DNA of 64,000 nucleotides from Dinghuibacter silviterrae (GCF_004366355.1 NZ_SODV01000001.1:3937323-4001322), one strand, 5' to 3'; shown: positions 16,166-24,890, counted from the stretch's first letter. Notes: a model not told the origin generated them from the letters alone. Program-made: numbers and translations.

Positions 16166-16420
16166 TTACTTGTACTTAATCTTATAAGCGAGGATAATCA
16201 TCGCCAGCACCAGCGTGATCCCATTGGCGATGTATACCGGCATGTTTGACGTCCAGACCCCGTATATTAACCACAACAGGGTGCCCAGTGTAAACAAGGC
16301 ATACATCGGCAGGGATATGCTTGCCGTGTTCCGCGTACGGATCGTCTGGAGGGCCTGTGGTAAAAAGGAAACGGTGGTGCAAAAGGCTGCGGCGAGCCCG
16401 GTGAGGGTGCTGGTGTTCAC
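16166..16420 (-). CDS. SemiSWEET-type sugar transporter (MtN3/PQ-loop)
   Basis: 84 residues with three membrane helices, the size of one triple-helix bundle of the SWEET family, which dimerises to form a sugar channel. The PQ motif is visible in SFLPQALQTIRTRNTASISL, followed by ALFTLGTLLWLIYGV in helix 2 and the final helix NGITLVLAMIILAYKIK. SemiSWEETs move mono- or disaccharides such as sucrose or glucose passively across the inner membrane. Its 3' end abuts the TfoX-like gene; upstream on the minus strand is the asparaginase gene, 57 bases away. Substrate cannot be read from the sequence. Confidence 0.88.
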   Translation of the reverse strand: MNTSTLTGLAAAFCTTVSFLPQALQTIRTRNTASISLPMYALFTLGTLLWLIYGVWTSNMPVYIANGITLVLAMIILAYKIKYK

Positions 16421-16477
16421 GGTGCGTGGTTTGCGCCAAAGATAGGGGAAAAAAGGGGGCCCTTGTGGGGGCGCCGC

Positions 16478-16966
16478 TCAGTGCAGCTCTTCGAATTGCC
16501 CCGTCTGTTTGTTCTTCCGGACGTTGTCCGAGTTAAACGCGCGCCCGTTCATGGCCACGTACACACCCGGCGGCAGCGACTGGGCAAACGCCAGCGCGTT
16601 CCCCAGGTTAAAAAACCCGTCCGAGCTCCCGAATTTATAAGGGATCATCGCACCCGTCAGGACGATCGTTTTGCCCGGTACTTTCTCCGCGAGCATCCGC
16701 GCTGTAACGGACATCGTATCCGTCCCATGGGTGATGACGATCTTGTCCTCGTGCGCGTTGCGGCACTGGTGGGCGATCAGCTCCCGGTCTTCGTTGGTCA
16801 TGTTCAGGCTGTCGATCATCATCAACGTCCGGACGGTGACGTCGAGCGTACTGCGGCTGCGCAAAAGCATTTCCGGCAAGTGTGTTTCCTTGAAAAACAA
16901 CTCCCCGCTGAGTTCGTTGTACTCCTTGTCAAAGGTTCCTCCCGTAACAAAAATGCGAATGGTCAT
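16478..16966 (-). CDS. Single-domain asparaginase-like protein
   Basis: 162 residues, equal to only the N-terminal domain of type I/II L-asparaginases. The catalytic elements of that domain are present: Thr11 in VTGGTFDKEY, Asp52-Ser53 in MMIDSLNMT, and Thr82-Asp83 in THGTDTM, followed by IVLTGAMIPY and SSDGFFNLGNAL. The C-terminal domain that helps to form the active site between subunits is missing, which is the normal state of a family of short bacterial asparaginase-domain proteins, so truncation need not mean loss of function. The ATG at 16966 (MTIRIF) is used instead of one nine codons upstream. Likely cytoplasmic. Substrate not established. Confidence 0.85.
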   Translation of the reverse strand: MTIRIFVTGGTFDKEYNELSGELFFKETHLPEMLLRSRSTLDVTVRTLMMIDSLNMTNEDRELIAHQCRNAHEDKIVITHGTDTMSVTARMLAEKVPGKTIVLTGAMIPYKFGSSDGFFNLGNALAFAQSLPPGVYVAMNGRAFNSDNVRKNKQTGQFEELH

Positions 16967-17011
16967 AAAGGCTGGCGATGGTGAAGGCGCCAAAGGTAAG
17001 GCAAGATTACC

Positions 17012-17019
17012 TATCTTGG
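17012..17019 (+). promoter_or_regulatory. Possible -7 box (TATCTTGG) before the gene at 17027
   Basis: TATCTTGG fits TAnnTTTG at 7 of 8 positions and ends 7 bases before the ATG at 17027. A leaderless or very short-leader transcript would result. On the opposite strand a perfect TACCTTTG is present at 16998-16991, pointing to the asparaginase gene. No convincing -33 element is seen for either. Confidence 0.35.
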
Positions 17020-17026
17020 CTCAGTT

Positions 17027-18376
17027 ATGCAACCAGGAGACGACGCCGCCTTTAAACAATTGTTCCGCGACGCCTGCCGGCGCTGTTTCCGGCGGGAGCT
17101 ATCGGTGCCCCTGTCCGCGACCGAAAGCAAGTTCTTGTGCGCCGAGGTGCTGTCAGAAACCGGCGCGCCGATCGCCTGGCGCACGGTGCAGCAGCATTCG
17201 CTGTGGGTGCACCTGGAGGTGGCGGAGGAGAGCAGGCAGACGGGGCCTACGGGGGTGATGCTGGAGGCGCTGGCGCGATATGTTGCGGCGGCGGGTGACG
17301 CCGGCGTGCGCGGCGGAGCTGCTGCTGCGAGCGGCGCGGCGGCTACGCCGGGCCCCACCGAAGGGGACGGTGGCCCGGCTGAAGGGCCCTACCCATTCTG
17401 GTTCCGCTACAAGGAGGCCTTCCACCGCGACCGCCTCCCGGCCGTCGTCCACGAACTGGGGTTGCCCGACGCACACCTTGTTCCCCGCGGGCTTGCCAAA
17501 AGATTTTTCTTCCATACGTTCCGGGGCGCGGAGCAATTCATCTTATGGGGGAAGCTCCTCGTACCCGAACGGATCCGGCATTCGTGGCTGGCATGGCTGG
17601 CCTTTCTTTTGCTGACCTCCCTGGCCGTCGTTTGGGGCGTCCGCGAATATTATGCCCGGAAGACCAATACGTTTACCGATACGTTCACACAAGTCGCCGG
17701 CGACTCCCTGTATACCCGTGGCTGGATGCGGGTTGATCCGGACAGCACGTGGTGGAACAGACGCACCGATAATCCGGGCGCCCTTACGCTGTTTACGCTC
17801 CAGGGGGACAACTGGCCCGATTCCTCCGCCAACCCCTGGATCGGCAACCTTCTGCTGCGGCCCCTGGGCGGGGATTGTTTTACCGCCGAAGTCCAGTTCT
17901 CCGGGTTTACGCCCACCGCCAACTGGCAACAGGCCGGTCTTCTCCTCATGGAAGATACCAGCCTGCGCGCCCGGAGCGTCCGTATTTCGATCGCCTACAA
18001 CGACTACTTCGAGGACTACGTCCAGCCGCGGCAAATCATCGTCGAAGGAGTCAGCTCCGCCAGCGACCCCAACCGGAAACCGGAGGAGTTCCTCCACAAA
18101 ACCCTTTACCTGCTGGGGTGGGGGAAAGACAGCCTGATCTACGAAAGTATGCACCACACGGCCCTGCGCATCGAGAAACGCGGGACCAGCTATCGCTTTC
18201 TATACGCGGGCGGGCAAACCGATAACTTTATCTTCCAGGAGGTCGGGAGCCGGAGCATCTACTTCACACCGCGTTATATCGCGCTGTTTGCCCTTAAAGG
18301 CTTCGGGCGCCCGGCGCAGGAGCTGCCTGTGCAGGTGCGGTTTTTCAGCGTGCAGACAGGGGCGTGCGAGCCCTAA
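17027..18376 (+). CDS. Membrane-anchored protein with cytoplasmic N-domain and periplasmic beta-sandwich domain
   Basis: 449 residues, no family recognised for the whole. Residues 1-100 are a soluble region with ATESKFLCAEVLSETGAPIA and WRTVQQHSLW, resembling a short N-terminal module seen in other Bacteroidota proteins of unknown role. A Gly/Ala-rich linker (about 88-115) follows, then a second soluble part (FWFRYKEAFHRDRLP). One membrane helix (WLAWLAFLLLTSLAVVWGV) is at about residue 188-206, so the rest is periplasmic: a beta-rich domain that looks like a concanavalin/DUF1349-type lectin fold (WIGNLLLRPLGGDCFTAEVQ, WQQAGLLLMED, ISIAYNDYFEDY). The layout suggests a receptor that reads a periplasmic ligand. 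Stop overlaps msrA by 4 bases. Confidence 0.6.
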   Translation: MQPGDDAAFKQLFRDACRRCFRRELSVPLSATESKFLCAEVLSETGAPIAWRTVQQHSLWVHLEVAEESRQTGPTGVMLEALARYVAAAGDAGVRGGAAAASGAAATPGPTEGDGGPAEGPYPFWFRYKEAFHRDRLPAVVHELGLPDAHLVPRGLAKRFFFHTFRGAEQFILWGKLLVPERIRHSWLAWLAFLLLTSLAVVWGVREYYARKTNTFTDTFTQVAGDSLYTRGWMRVDPDSTWWNRRTDNPGALTLFTLQGDNWPDSSANPWIGNLLLRPLGGDCFTAEVQFSGFTPTANWQQAGLLLMEDTSLRARSVRISIAYNDYFEDYVQPRQIIVEGVSSASDPNRKPEEFLHKTLYLLGWGKDSLIYESMHHTALRIEKRGTSYRFLYAGGQTDNFIFQEVGSRSIYFTPRYIALFALKGFGRPAQELPVQVRFFSVQTGACEP

Positions 18377-19011
18377 AGTGCTTTGTACGGCCCCGGAAAA
18401 GTCTGCCGGAACCTCAGGTAATCCGGGATGGACACTCCCTCCACATACGGATTCTCCGGATGATGATAAATGTACTCCTGGTGATATGCCTCCGCCGGAT
18501 AGAAATGCTCGAACGGCACCACCTGTGTGGCGATGGGCGCCTTGTATTGAGGCGTGATCCGTTTGATCTCCGCGAGAATGGTGGCCTTCTCCTGGTCGTT
18601 CCGGTAAAAGGCGACCGACCGGTATTGGGTGCCCACGTCGTTACCCTGGCGGTTGACTTCGGTGGGGTCCTGGCTTGCAAAAAAGGCCTTGACGAGGGTT
18701 TCGTAGCTGATCCTGGCCGGGTCGTAGTAAACGTTTACCGTTTCGGCGTGACCCGTCTCACCCGTTTCCACCTTTTCATACGTCGGGTCGGTGTCCGTTC
18801 CGCCCGAATAACCGGAAACCGCGTCCCTGACGCCCTCCAGGCTCTGGAAAACAATTTCCGCGTGCCAGAAACAGCCCTCGGAAAAGGTGGCGACCTTTTC
18901 GCCGGGAGCGGGTTTTGTGGACGTCGCCCGCGGGATCTTTACGGAAGGGGTTTGCGCGCAACTAGTGCCGAGCAAAAGCGCGAATACAGCCGTGCTAAGG
19001 ATAGTTTTCAT
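18373..19011 (-). CDS. msrA: Peptide-methionine (S)-S-oxide reductase MsrA, lipoprotein
   Basis: 212 residues. A lipoprotein signal (ending LLGTSC) shows that it is exported and membrane-bound. The catalytic GCFWHAE motif holds the nucleophilic Cys, and GYSGG, THHEGVE-type elements appear as EKVETGETGHAETV and DVGTQYRS, all typical for MsrA, with the C-terminal YHQEYIYHHPENPYVE segment. It reduces methionine-S-sulfoxide in periplasmic proteins and peptides. Start at 19011 (MKTILS) chosen; an alternative ATG two codons upstream is equally possible. It lies 31 bases downstream of msrB on the same strand, so they form an operon covering both sulfoxide stereoisomers. No fused thioredoxin domain is present. 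Confidence 0.92.
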   Translation of the reverse strand: MKTILSTAVFALLLGTSCAQTPSVKIPRATSTKPAPGEKVATFSEGCFWHAEIVFQSLEGVRDAVSGYSGGTDTDPTYEKVETGETGHAETVNVYYDPARISYETLVKAFFASQDPTEVNRQGNDVGTQYRSVAFYRNDQEKATILAEIKRITPQYKAPIATQVVPFEHFYPAEAYHQEYIYHHPENPYVEGVSIPDYLRFRQTFPGPYKAL

Positions 19012-19042
19012 CTGCATATAGTTGAAAAGCCGCTACCGGCTA

Positions 19043-19573
19043 TTAATGTGCCGCAACCGGCGGTTTTCCCCCTTCAGGCACAAAGATCAGGGCCGCCGAA
19101 TTCATACAATAGCGTTTACCGGTGGGCGCGGGGCCGTCGTCAAATACGTGTCCGAGGTGCGATCCCGTTTTGCTGTCCACGACTTCGAGCCGGCTCATGC
19201 CGTCACTGTAGTCCGGCACCAGCCGTACCGCGTCGGGGTTGATGGGCGCATAGAAGCTCGGCCAGCCCGTCCCCGAATCGAACTTTGCGTCCGAACTAAA
19301 GACCGGTTGAAGACTCGCGGCAGAGTAGTAGGTGCCCTTTTGGTAAAAGTGATCATACTTACCCGTAAACGGTCTTTCGGTACCGGCCTGCCGGAGGATA
19401 TAATATTGATCCGGTGTCAACATGGTCTTCCACTCTGCATCGGTATGCTTCATGGGATAAACGGTCCCCGATTTTGCACGGGGTGGATCAGGGAATTTCG
19501 AAGATTGAGCGCGCACGCAACCGGTGCTCCAACCCAGGACACAGGCGAGCGCGATAAAAGCGACCTTTTTCAT
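19043..19573 (-). CDS. msrB: Peptide-methionine (R)-S-oxide reductase MsrB, lipoprotein
   Basis: 176 residues from the ATG at 19573, with a lipoprotein signal (LGWSTGC). The MsrB fold is clear: ERPFTGKYDHFYQKGTYY, SGTGWPSFYAP, GSHLGHVFDDGP and the active-site RYCMNSAALIF. The two zinc-binding CxxC pairs found in many MsrBs are not present, so this is the zinc-free type. It reduces methionine-R-sulfoxide and complements the MsrA encoded downstream. A TATCTTTA box (19598-19591) precedes the start on the minus strand. Divergent from the MBL-fold gene by 86 bases. Both proteins are expected to work outside the inner membrane and need an external electron donor that is not encoded nearby. Confidence 0.92.
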   Translation of the reverse strand: MKKVAFIALACVLGWSTGCVRAQSSKFPDPPRAKSGTVYPMKHTDAEWKTMLTPDQYYILRQAGTERPFTGKYDHFYQKGTYYSAASLQPVFSSDAKFDSGTGWPSFYAPINPDAVRLVPDYSDGMSRLEVVDSKTGSHLGHVFDDGPAPTGKRYCMNSAALIFVPEGGKPPVAAH

Positions 19574-19659
19574 GAATGTGATTTGTTCCTTAAAGATACG
19601 TAAGGCGCGCCCCAAGGGTTTCGTTAAAATTCCCTAACTTTTCCCAAAATTTCTAAGCG

Positions 19660-20529
19660 ATGCGCTATCCTAAACGCCTATTGACCCTTCTTCTTTTGCT
19701 GATCATAGGTTCCGCCCAGGCTCAAAGCAAACTCAAGGTCACCGTTTTCACGTCCGGCCCCACGACGCTTCAAACCAATTCCACGATGATCGAAGGCGCG
19801 CACTTCGTGATGCTCGTCGACGCCCCCCTTACCCAATCCGACGCCGCCAAGCTCGTCGACAAAATAAAGGCCACCGGGAAGACCCTGATGGCAGTCTTTG
19901 TGACCACGGCCAGCCCCGAACATTATTTTGGTCTTAATACCATAAAGGCTGCTTTTCCCCATGCCAAAGTATGGTCGATTCCCCAAGTGATCACGGGGAT
20001 CAACGCCAATTACACCAACGATGTCGCTGCCTGGAAACCCATTCTGGGGGCCAGCGAGGTACCCGATCACGTCATCCAGGTGTTCCCGGCCCCGGCGGCC
20101 TCTATCATCCTGGACGGTGAGCAGGTCGAGATTGGGGGCCCTCTGCAAGGCGCCGTTCCCGGTATTGCTTACCTGTTTATCCCCTCCAGCAAGACGCTCA
20201 TTACCGGCGACATCGCCTATGGGAACGTTCACCCCTGGACCGCGGGGACAACGCCCAACCAGCGGAAGGACTGGCTGGAGAGCCTCGACAAACTCAAAAA
20301 ACTCGCCCCCCTCATGGTCGTCGCCGGGCACAAAGACCCCGCCGCCGCGGACGACCTGGCGTCCATCGAAGGCACCTCCAATTACCTGAAGATTTACGAA
20401 AAGGCCGTCAAGATGTCCCATAGCGGCGACGAGCTCATCGGGATCATCGAAGACCAGTTCCCCGAACTCAAGGGATTGGACACCGCTTTGAAAGTTGCCG
20501 CCGCTAAGCAGTTTCCCGAAACGAATTAA
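19660..20529 (+). CDS. Secreted MBL-fold protein with degenerate metal site
   Basis: 289 residues with a signal peptide ([22 protein letters not shown]). It follows the metallo-beta-lactamase fold from the first strand pair ([19 protein letters not shown]) through [13 protein letters not shown] and MVVAGH. The HxHxDH signature is not intact: the position reads [11 protein letters not shown] with a single His. Asp of GDIAYG and His of AGH remain. Either it binds metal differently or it has lost hydrolase activity. Similar proteins in the family of exported MBL hydrolases are widespread and uncharacterised. The last 26 bases overlap the convergent clpP-like gene. Periplasmic location expected; substrate unknown. 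Confidence 0.8.
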   Translation: MRYPKRLLTLLLLLIIGSAQAQSKLKVTVFTSGPTTLQTNSTMIEGAHFVMLVDAPLTQSDAAKLVDKIKATGKTLMAVFVTTASPEHYFGLNTIKAAFPHAKVWSIPQVITGINANYTNDVAAWKPILGASEVPDHVIQVFPAPAASIILDGEQVEIGGPLQGAVPGIAYLFIPSSKTLITGDIAYGNVHPWTAGTTPNQRKDWLESLDKLKKLAPLMVVAGHKDPAAADDLASIEGTSNYLKIYEKAVKMSHSGDELIGIIEDQFPELKGLDTALKVAAAKQFPETN

Positions 20530-21088
20530 GCAACTCGTCCACCAACCCATAGTCTTTGGCCTCCGCCGCCGTCATAAAACGATCCCGGCGGAAAGCTTCT
20601 TCTATTTCCGGCGCGGTATGACCTGAGCTTTTGGCCACCATTTGGAAAACCTCCTTCTGGAGCCGCTCCTGTTCCCGGTAAGCAATCCCAACGTCCTCCG
20701 TGTAGCCCATGGCTTTGCCCCCCGCCGGGTGCATGTGAATGGTGGCGTGCGGCAACGCATAGCGTTTACCGGTAGCCGCCGCTGACAATAGCACGGTACC
20801 CATGCTCATTGTCGAGCCCACCGCCACCGTGGACACCGGCGACTTCAGGATACGGATCGTATCATAAATCGCGAGCCCCGCATAGATACTCCCGCCCGGG
20901 CTGTTGATATACAGGTTGATGTCCTGATGACCCTCCGAGTCCAGGTATAAGAGTTGCGCGACCACCAGGTTCGCCACGACGTCCTCGATCGCCGTTCCCA
21001 GGAAAACAATGCGCTCTTTGAGCAAAAGACTGTAGATGTCGAAAGCGCCGCGGGTGGCGCTGTCGATCACGGTTGGAATGACCGGCAT
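20504..21088 (-). CDS. ClpP-like ATP-dependent protease proteolytic subunit (divergent paralogue)
   Basis: 194 residues of the ClpP serine-peptidase fold. Conserved core: [20 protein letters not shown], Ser95 in VGSTMSMG (usually GQAASMG), His120 in TIHMHPAGG (usually MIHQPLGG), and Asp169 in [15 protein letters not shown]. The triad is complete but its surroundings differ from housekeeping ClpP, which suggests a second, specialised copy. ClpP works as a barrel with a ClpX or ClpA/C unfoldase; none is encoded here. It lies 10 bases downstream of a 68-residue protein and an ECF sigma factor gene on the same strand, so the three are likely co-transcribed, and its 3' end overlaps the convergent MBL-fold gene by 26 bases. 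Confidence 0.85.
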   Translation of the reverse strand: MPVIPTVIDSATRGAFDIYSLLLKERIVFLGTAIEDVVANLVVAQLLYLDSEGHQDINLYINSPGGSIYAGLAIYDTIRILKSPVSTVAVGSTMSMGTVLLSAAATGKRYALPHATIHMHPAGGKAMGYTEDVGIAYREQERLQKEVFQMVAKSSGHTAPEIEEAFRRDRFMTAAEAKDYGLVDELLNSFRETA

Positions 21089-21098
21089 AAAAAAGGTT

Positions 21099-21305
21099 TT
21101 AAAATGTGATGGCGCCTTCTCTCATCAGGCGCTCGAATATAGCGTCGAGCTGGATCACCAGGTGCGCGCGACGCTGCAACCGCACGTCCTCGTGTAGCTT
21201 GCCCTCTACGAGCATACGCACCCGGAAGGCTTCTTCTTCTTCCGGGCACATTTGTCCCAGGAGAAAGCGGTCAATCGTCTCCGTATCACGTAAGGACTTC
21301 CTCAT
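21099..21305 (-). CDS. Small protein of the ECF sigma operon (possible regulator or adaptor)
   Basis: 68 residues, mostly helical and charged, with no membrane segment. The opening [20 protein letters not shown] resembles the N-terminal start of Bacteroidota anti-sigma factors (a short DRYLLGQLSPEE-type helix), but the rest ([20 protein letters not shown]) is too short for a full zinc-binding or transmembrane anti-sigma protein. It starts 20 bases inside the sigma factor gene and ends 10 bases before the ClpP-like gene. That position suggests it either controls the sigma factor or is a substrate/adaptor for the protease. Both are inferences; the family is not known to me. Confidence 0.6.
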   Translation of the reverse strand: MRKSLRDTETIDRFLLGQMCPEEEEAFRVRMLVEGKLHEDVRLQRRAHLVIQLDAIFERLMREGAITF

Positions 21306-21762
21306 ACACTTCGGATGCTTTCAATTGTTCCCGTAAGCGTTCCAAACACTTGTATTTCTGGACCGTAGCGGAGTGCGCGCTGGAATAGTGGAATTCACCG
21401 GCGATGTCCTCCATGGAAAGGTTGTTGTAGTAAAAGGCTTGCAAGAGTTGTAGGCACCTGGCACCGGCGCCCCGGAGGTAGCCCCAGATGGGCGTCGAAG
21501 TCCTGGCCCCGGGCGCCACCAAATCCGCTGGAAGTCCGATCGTTGCGGGTCTCCGCGCTTCGCGCCGGCAAAGGTTTTTTGCGATGCCTATCAGGTAGGC
21601 CTCCGGATGATCGGGTGCTTCGTCCCGTTCCAAGAGGACCAGAACCGCGTCCTGGAACACGTCCCGGGCCATTTCCAGGTCGCCGCCGTATCGCCTGACC
21701 ATGGCTGCCACCTTGGGAAAGGCGGAGCGGTACATGTTTTCTAGTGCTTTCTCGTCCATCAT
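21286..21762 (-). CDS. RNA polymerase ECF-type sigma factor
   Basis: 158 residues from the ATG at 21762. Region 2 is visible as YRSAFPKVAAMVRRYGG and ARDVFQDAVLVLLER, with the usual AYLIGIAKNLCRREAR at the end of region 2. Region 4 has a helix-turn-helix (FYYNNLSMEDIAGEFHYSSAHSATVQKYKCLERL) that binds the -35-like element. A longer frame to 21852 gives extra residues without homology, so the internal ATG is used; the next ATG, one codon later, would be equally good. Genes for the small 68-residue protein and ClpP-like protease follow closely. The divergent gene 110 bases upstream encodes a histidine kinase. No classical anti-sigma factor is encoded, so control of this sigma factor is an open point. 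Confidence 0.85.
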   Translation of the reverse strand: MMDEKALENMYRSAFPKVAAMVRRYGGDLEMARDVFQDAVLVLLERDEAPDHPEAYLIGIAKNLCRREARRPATIGLPADLVAPGARTSTPIWGYLRGAGARCLQLLQAFYYNNLSMEDIAGEFHYSSAHSATVQKYKCLERLREQLKASEVYEEVLT

Positions 21763-21872
21763 ATTTATAAGTGTCTGGAAAACGGTAAATATCACCTCAG
21801 AAGTTACAATTTTCTGGTGGAAACGATTAATTTTATCCCCGATATCATCCATTATCCTATCCGAAGAAACTT

Positions 21873-24800
21873 ATGGCTCACCGCGTCCGGTCGCTTTTGC
21901 TGCTCTGGGTTTACCTCCTGGCATCCTTTGTTTCAAGGGGGCAAACGACATCATCCGGCTATAGCATCACCAATTACAACAGCGACAACGCCCTCCCACA
22001 AAACAGCATCAATGGGATGGCCTTTGACCGCAACGGCTTTCTTTGGATGGCCACCGAAATGGGCCTGGTCCGTTTTGATGGCCTCCATTTCCGGGAATAC
22101 AATTCGGGGAACACGCCTTTGTTGACGTCCAACAGGATTGCCGGGATCAGCGTCGAACCGTCCACGGGGCGGATCATCACAGAACCATTGTTCAACACCC
22201 GGCGCATCTTTACGATCACGGACGACTATCAATTAAAAGTGGACAGCGCCCTTTCCGCAGACCCACACCAAGCCAATTTTAGAAACGACACCCGGTTCTC
22301 CTTTGACAACCTGTACAACAGATGGGCGGCCCGCGATACCGGTGTCTTCGGCGGGCTTTTCGACGGGCTGGAATATAACGCGGACCTGCTCACCGTGGGT
22401 GACCACCAGGCCTATGTGCGAAAAATCAACCGCTACTATTTCCTCGACGATCGGACGGCTGACGTCCGCCTTCTTTCCGGGATCACCGGACATGCGCTCA
22501 AGGTCCAATTTATCGTGGGGGATCTGTATGTCTTTGTAGACATGCAGAATCGCCTGTATGCATTCCGGAATGGAGAACCGAAACCGATGACCGGCAGCCC
22601 CCGTTTGCTGGAGCTGTTGAAACGGGTTGGCGTCACCGGTCCCTACCCGGTACAGGCCAGCCTAAGGTGGGCAAGAGACACCTGTCATTCGTTCTTCGTC
22701 TACAAAGGCAATATCCTGTTGCTAAATGCGCGGCATGGTGTGGTGGATTTCGATACCCTTGCGGCCAACACCTCCATCGGCAGCGTCAATTGCATGATCT
22801 ACGACGAACGCAACAAGATCATCTACGCAGGCACGGCCATCAGCGGCCTGTACATATTGAAAAAACAGGAGTTTCAACGATTGGGTTTTACCAGCGACAA
22901 TTATGCGATCAATAGCCTGTACGCACAAGTGGAATTACCGGACGGCCGTTTGTTGACGGGCTCGGGCGTCCTGGATACCCATAAACCGGTAAATATTCCG
23001 GCGCCGGGTCTTTACGACCGGATGGCCCTTTTCAAGTCTTCGGACGACTCTATATGGTATTCCTCTTATGGCTATGTGCGAAAGATGGACGCGGGTCTGA
23101 AACATTCCACCGCCATTCAGTACATTGGTCTCGGTGGCTGGATGACCTCAATCGTCGAGGCTCCTAATAAGGACATCCTTTTCTGCGCGGCCAAGTTATT
23201 CCGGTGGAGGGCCGGGAAAGTCACCGTTTTGCTGGACCATTTGTCTCCGCCTTCCGAAACATTTGTGATCCGGCTGATGAACCCTCATGAGCTATGGCTT
23301 GGGACGGTATCGGGCTTGTTCTCCTACGACCTGGACAGGGGAACGGTTAAACGTTTGCCGGGGTTAAGAAAAGCGACCGTACGGACGATCTATACTGCCC
23401 GGGACGGAAGTACCTGGATCGGTACCTACGGGCAAGGCTTTTACAAGTATGTCCAGTCACACTTTGTCAGGATGCCCGTTGATCCGGGGAACAACCTGGC
23501 GACCATCAATAGTATTATGGAAGACAAGCAGGGCTTTTTCTGGCTATCCACCAACAAAGGGCTCTACCGTGTGTCGGAAAATGAGTTGAACCAATACGCC
23601 GCCGGCGCCATGGACAATGTTTTCTATTACTATTTCGACAAGTCCTCGGGGTTTGGCAGCAATGAATTCAATGGCGCCTGCGTGCCGATTATGACGGGCA
23701 GCGGGTATTTTTCCCTGCCCTCCCTGGATGGTTTGATCCAGTTCAAGCCGGAGAGCATCACCGTCAATACGCCCGACCGGTCCATCTTTATCGACCGGGT
23801 GTCCCCGACAAACAAAACCGTATTGCCCGCGGGATATTTCAACCAGGCCCAGGACGCCGGTCCGTTGATTTTTTCGATATCCTCCCCCTATTTCGGCAAC
23901 CCTGCCAACCTCCGGCTCGACTATTCCATACCGGAGCTCGATACCAACTGGCACCCCTTGCCCTCCGACGGGAAACTAATTCTGACAGGTCTGCACAACG
24001 GACGGTACAGGCTGACCGTCCGGAAACAAGAGCCTTTTGCAAAATATGTATATGCAACGGTCGAGTGGACCATACTTCCCTATTGGTACGAGACCATCTG
24101 GGCCTACCTCCTCGCCGCCGCGCTGCTCGCCTCCGTTTTCTTTTTTATATTCCGGCTGCGCTATATCCGCCAGGTCAAAAGAGCGGAACAACTCGAACAA
24201 AAAGTTGCCGAAAGGACCGTCGCCCTCTCCCTCAGTAATGAGGTCAAGGAAAAAATGATCGCCATCATCCTCCACGACTTCCGTTCGCCCCTCCGTTTCC
24301 TGCACATGCTCGCCGTTCGCATTTCAGAGAATTACAAAAAAGCGTCCGAAGCCGAACTCCGTGAAATGCTCCTGATGTTCCGGAACGCCACCCGTGAGCT
24401 TTTTGAATTTGCCCAGGACTTCCTCGTCTGGTCCAATGCGCAAAGAGAGGGCTTTATCGTCAAACAGGAACCCATCGTTCTGCGGAAGATCGTCGAAGAA
24501 ATCGTTCAATTGTATGAAACCGGGGCCGACATTAGAAACAACGCCGTCCACAACCTGGTGCCCGACTCGGTTACCCTTGTGTCCGACGCCCACATCCTAA
24601 AGTTGATCATCCGCAACCTGACCGACAACGCGAATAAATACACCTTGAATGGGGAAATAAAGATAGAGGCTTTCGAGTCTGCCGGCCGCCTGCACATCAC
24701 CATCACCGACAGCGGCAGAAGCATGAGCCGGGACCAGATCGACCAGATCCTCAACACCCCCTACCAGGCCGGCAGCAACACCCAAGGCTTCGGCTACAAG

Positions 24801-24890
24801 ATCGTCCTGGAGCTGCTCGACCGGATACAGGGTGAGCTCGCCATCGACGCACCCGGCGTCACCGGTAACCGCGTCACGCTGCTGTTTTAA
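21873..24890 (+). CDS. Propeller-sensor histidine kinase (Y_Y_Y domain, non-hybrid)
   Basis: 1005 residues. Signal peptide (ends SFVSRGQ), then a periplasmic two-component beta-propeller (residues about 30-640) with repeats such as FDRNGFLWMATEMGLVRF and TIYTARDGSTWIGTYGQGF, a Y_Y_Y Ig-like domain (about 650-735), one membrane helix (YLLAAALLASVFFFIFRL, about 745-765), a short coiled coil (EQLEQKVAERTVALSLSNEV) and the kinase core. The phosphoacceptor is His801 in LHDFRSPLRF; the N-box is NLTDNANKYT, while the G1 box reads ITDSGRSM, weaker than DxGxG. The end is QGFGYKIVLELL. Unlike hybrid two-component sensors of Bacteroidota glycan loci, it has no receiver or AraC output domain, so it needs a separate response regulator that is not in the window. 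Confidence 0.9.
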   Translation: MAHRVRSLLLLWVYLLASFVSRGQTTSSGYSITNYNSDNALPQNSINGMAFDRNGFLWMATEMGLVRFDGLHFREYNSGNTPLLTSNRIAGISVEPSTGRIITEPLFNTRRIFTITDDYQLKVDSALSADPHQANFRNDTRFSFDNLYNRWAARDTGVFGGLFDGLEYNADLLTVGDHQAYVRKINRYYFLDDRTADVRLLSGITGHALKVQFIVGDLYVFVDMQNRLYAFRNGEPKPMTGSPRLLELLKRVGVTGPYPVQASLRWARDTCHSFFVYKGNILLLNARHGVVDFDTLAANTSIGSVNCMIYDERNKIIYAGTAISGLYILKKQEFQRLGFTSDNYAINSLYAQVELPDGRLLTGSGVLDTHKPVNIPAPGLYDRMALFKSSDDSIWYSSYGYVRKMDAGLKHSTAIQYIGLGGWMTSIVEAPNKDILFCAAKLFRWRAGKVTVLLDHLSPPSETFVIRLMNPHELWLGTVSGLFSYDLDRGTVKRLPGLRKATVRTIYTARDGSTWIGTYGQGFYKYVQSHFVRMPVDPGNNLATINSIMEDKQGFFWLSTNKGLYRVSENELNQYAAGAMDNVFYYYFDKSSGFGSNEFNGACVPIMTGSGYFSLPSLDGLIQFKPESITVNTPDRSIFIDRVSPTNKTVLPAGYFNQAQDAGPLIFSISSPYFGNPANLRLDYSIPELDTNWHPLPSDGKLILTGLHNGRYRLTVRKQEPFAKYVYATVEWTILPYWYETIWAYLLAAALLASVFFFIFRLRYIRQVKRAEQLEQKVAERTVALSLSNEVKEKMIAIILHDFRSPLRFLHMLAVRISENYKKASEAELREMLLMFRNATRELFEFAQDFLVWSNAQREGFIVKQEPIVLRKIVEEIVQLYETGADIRNNAVHNLVPDSVTLVSDAHILKLIIRNLTDNANKYTLNGEIKIEAFESAGRLHITITDSGRSMSRDQIDQILNTPYQAGSNTQGFGYKIVLELLDRIQGELAIDAPGVTGNRVTLLF

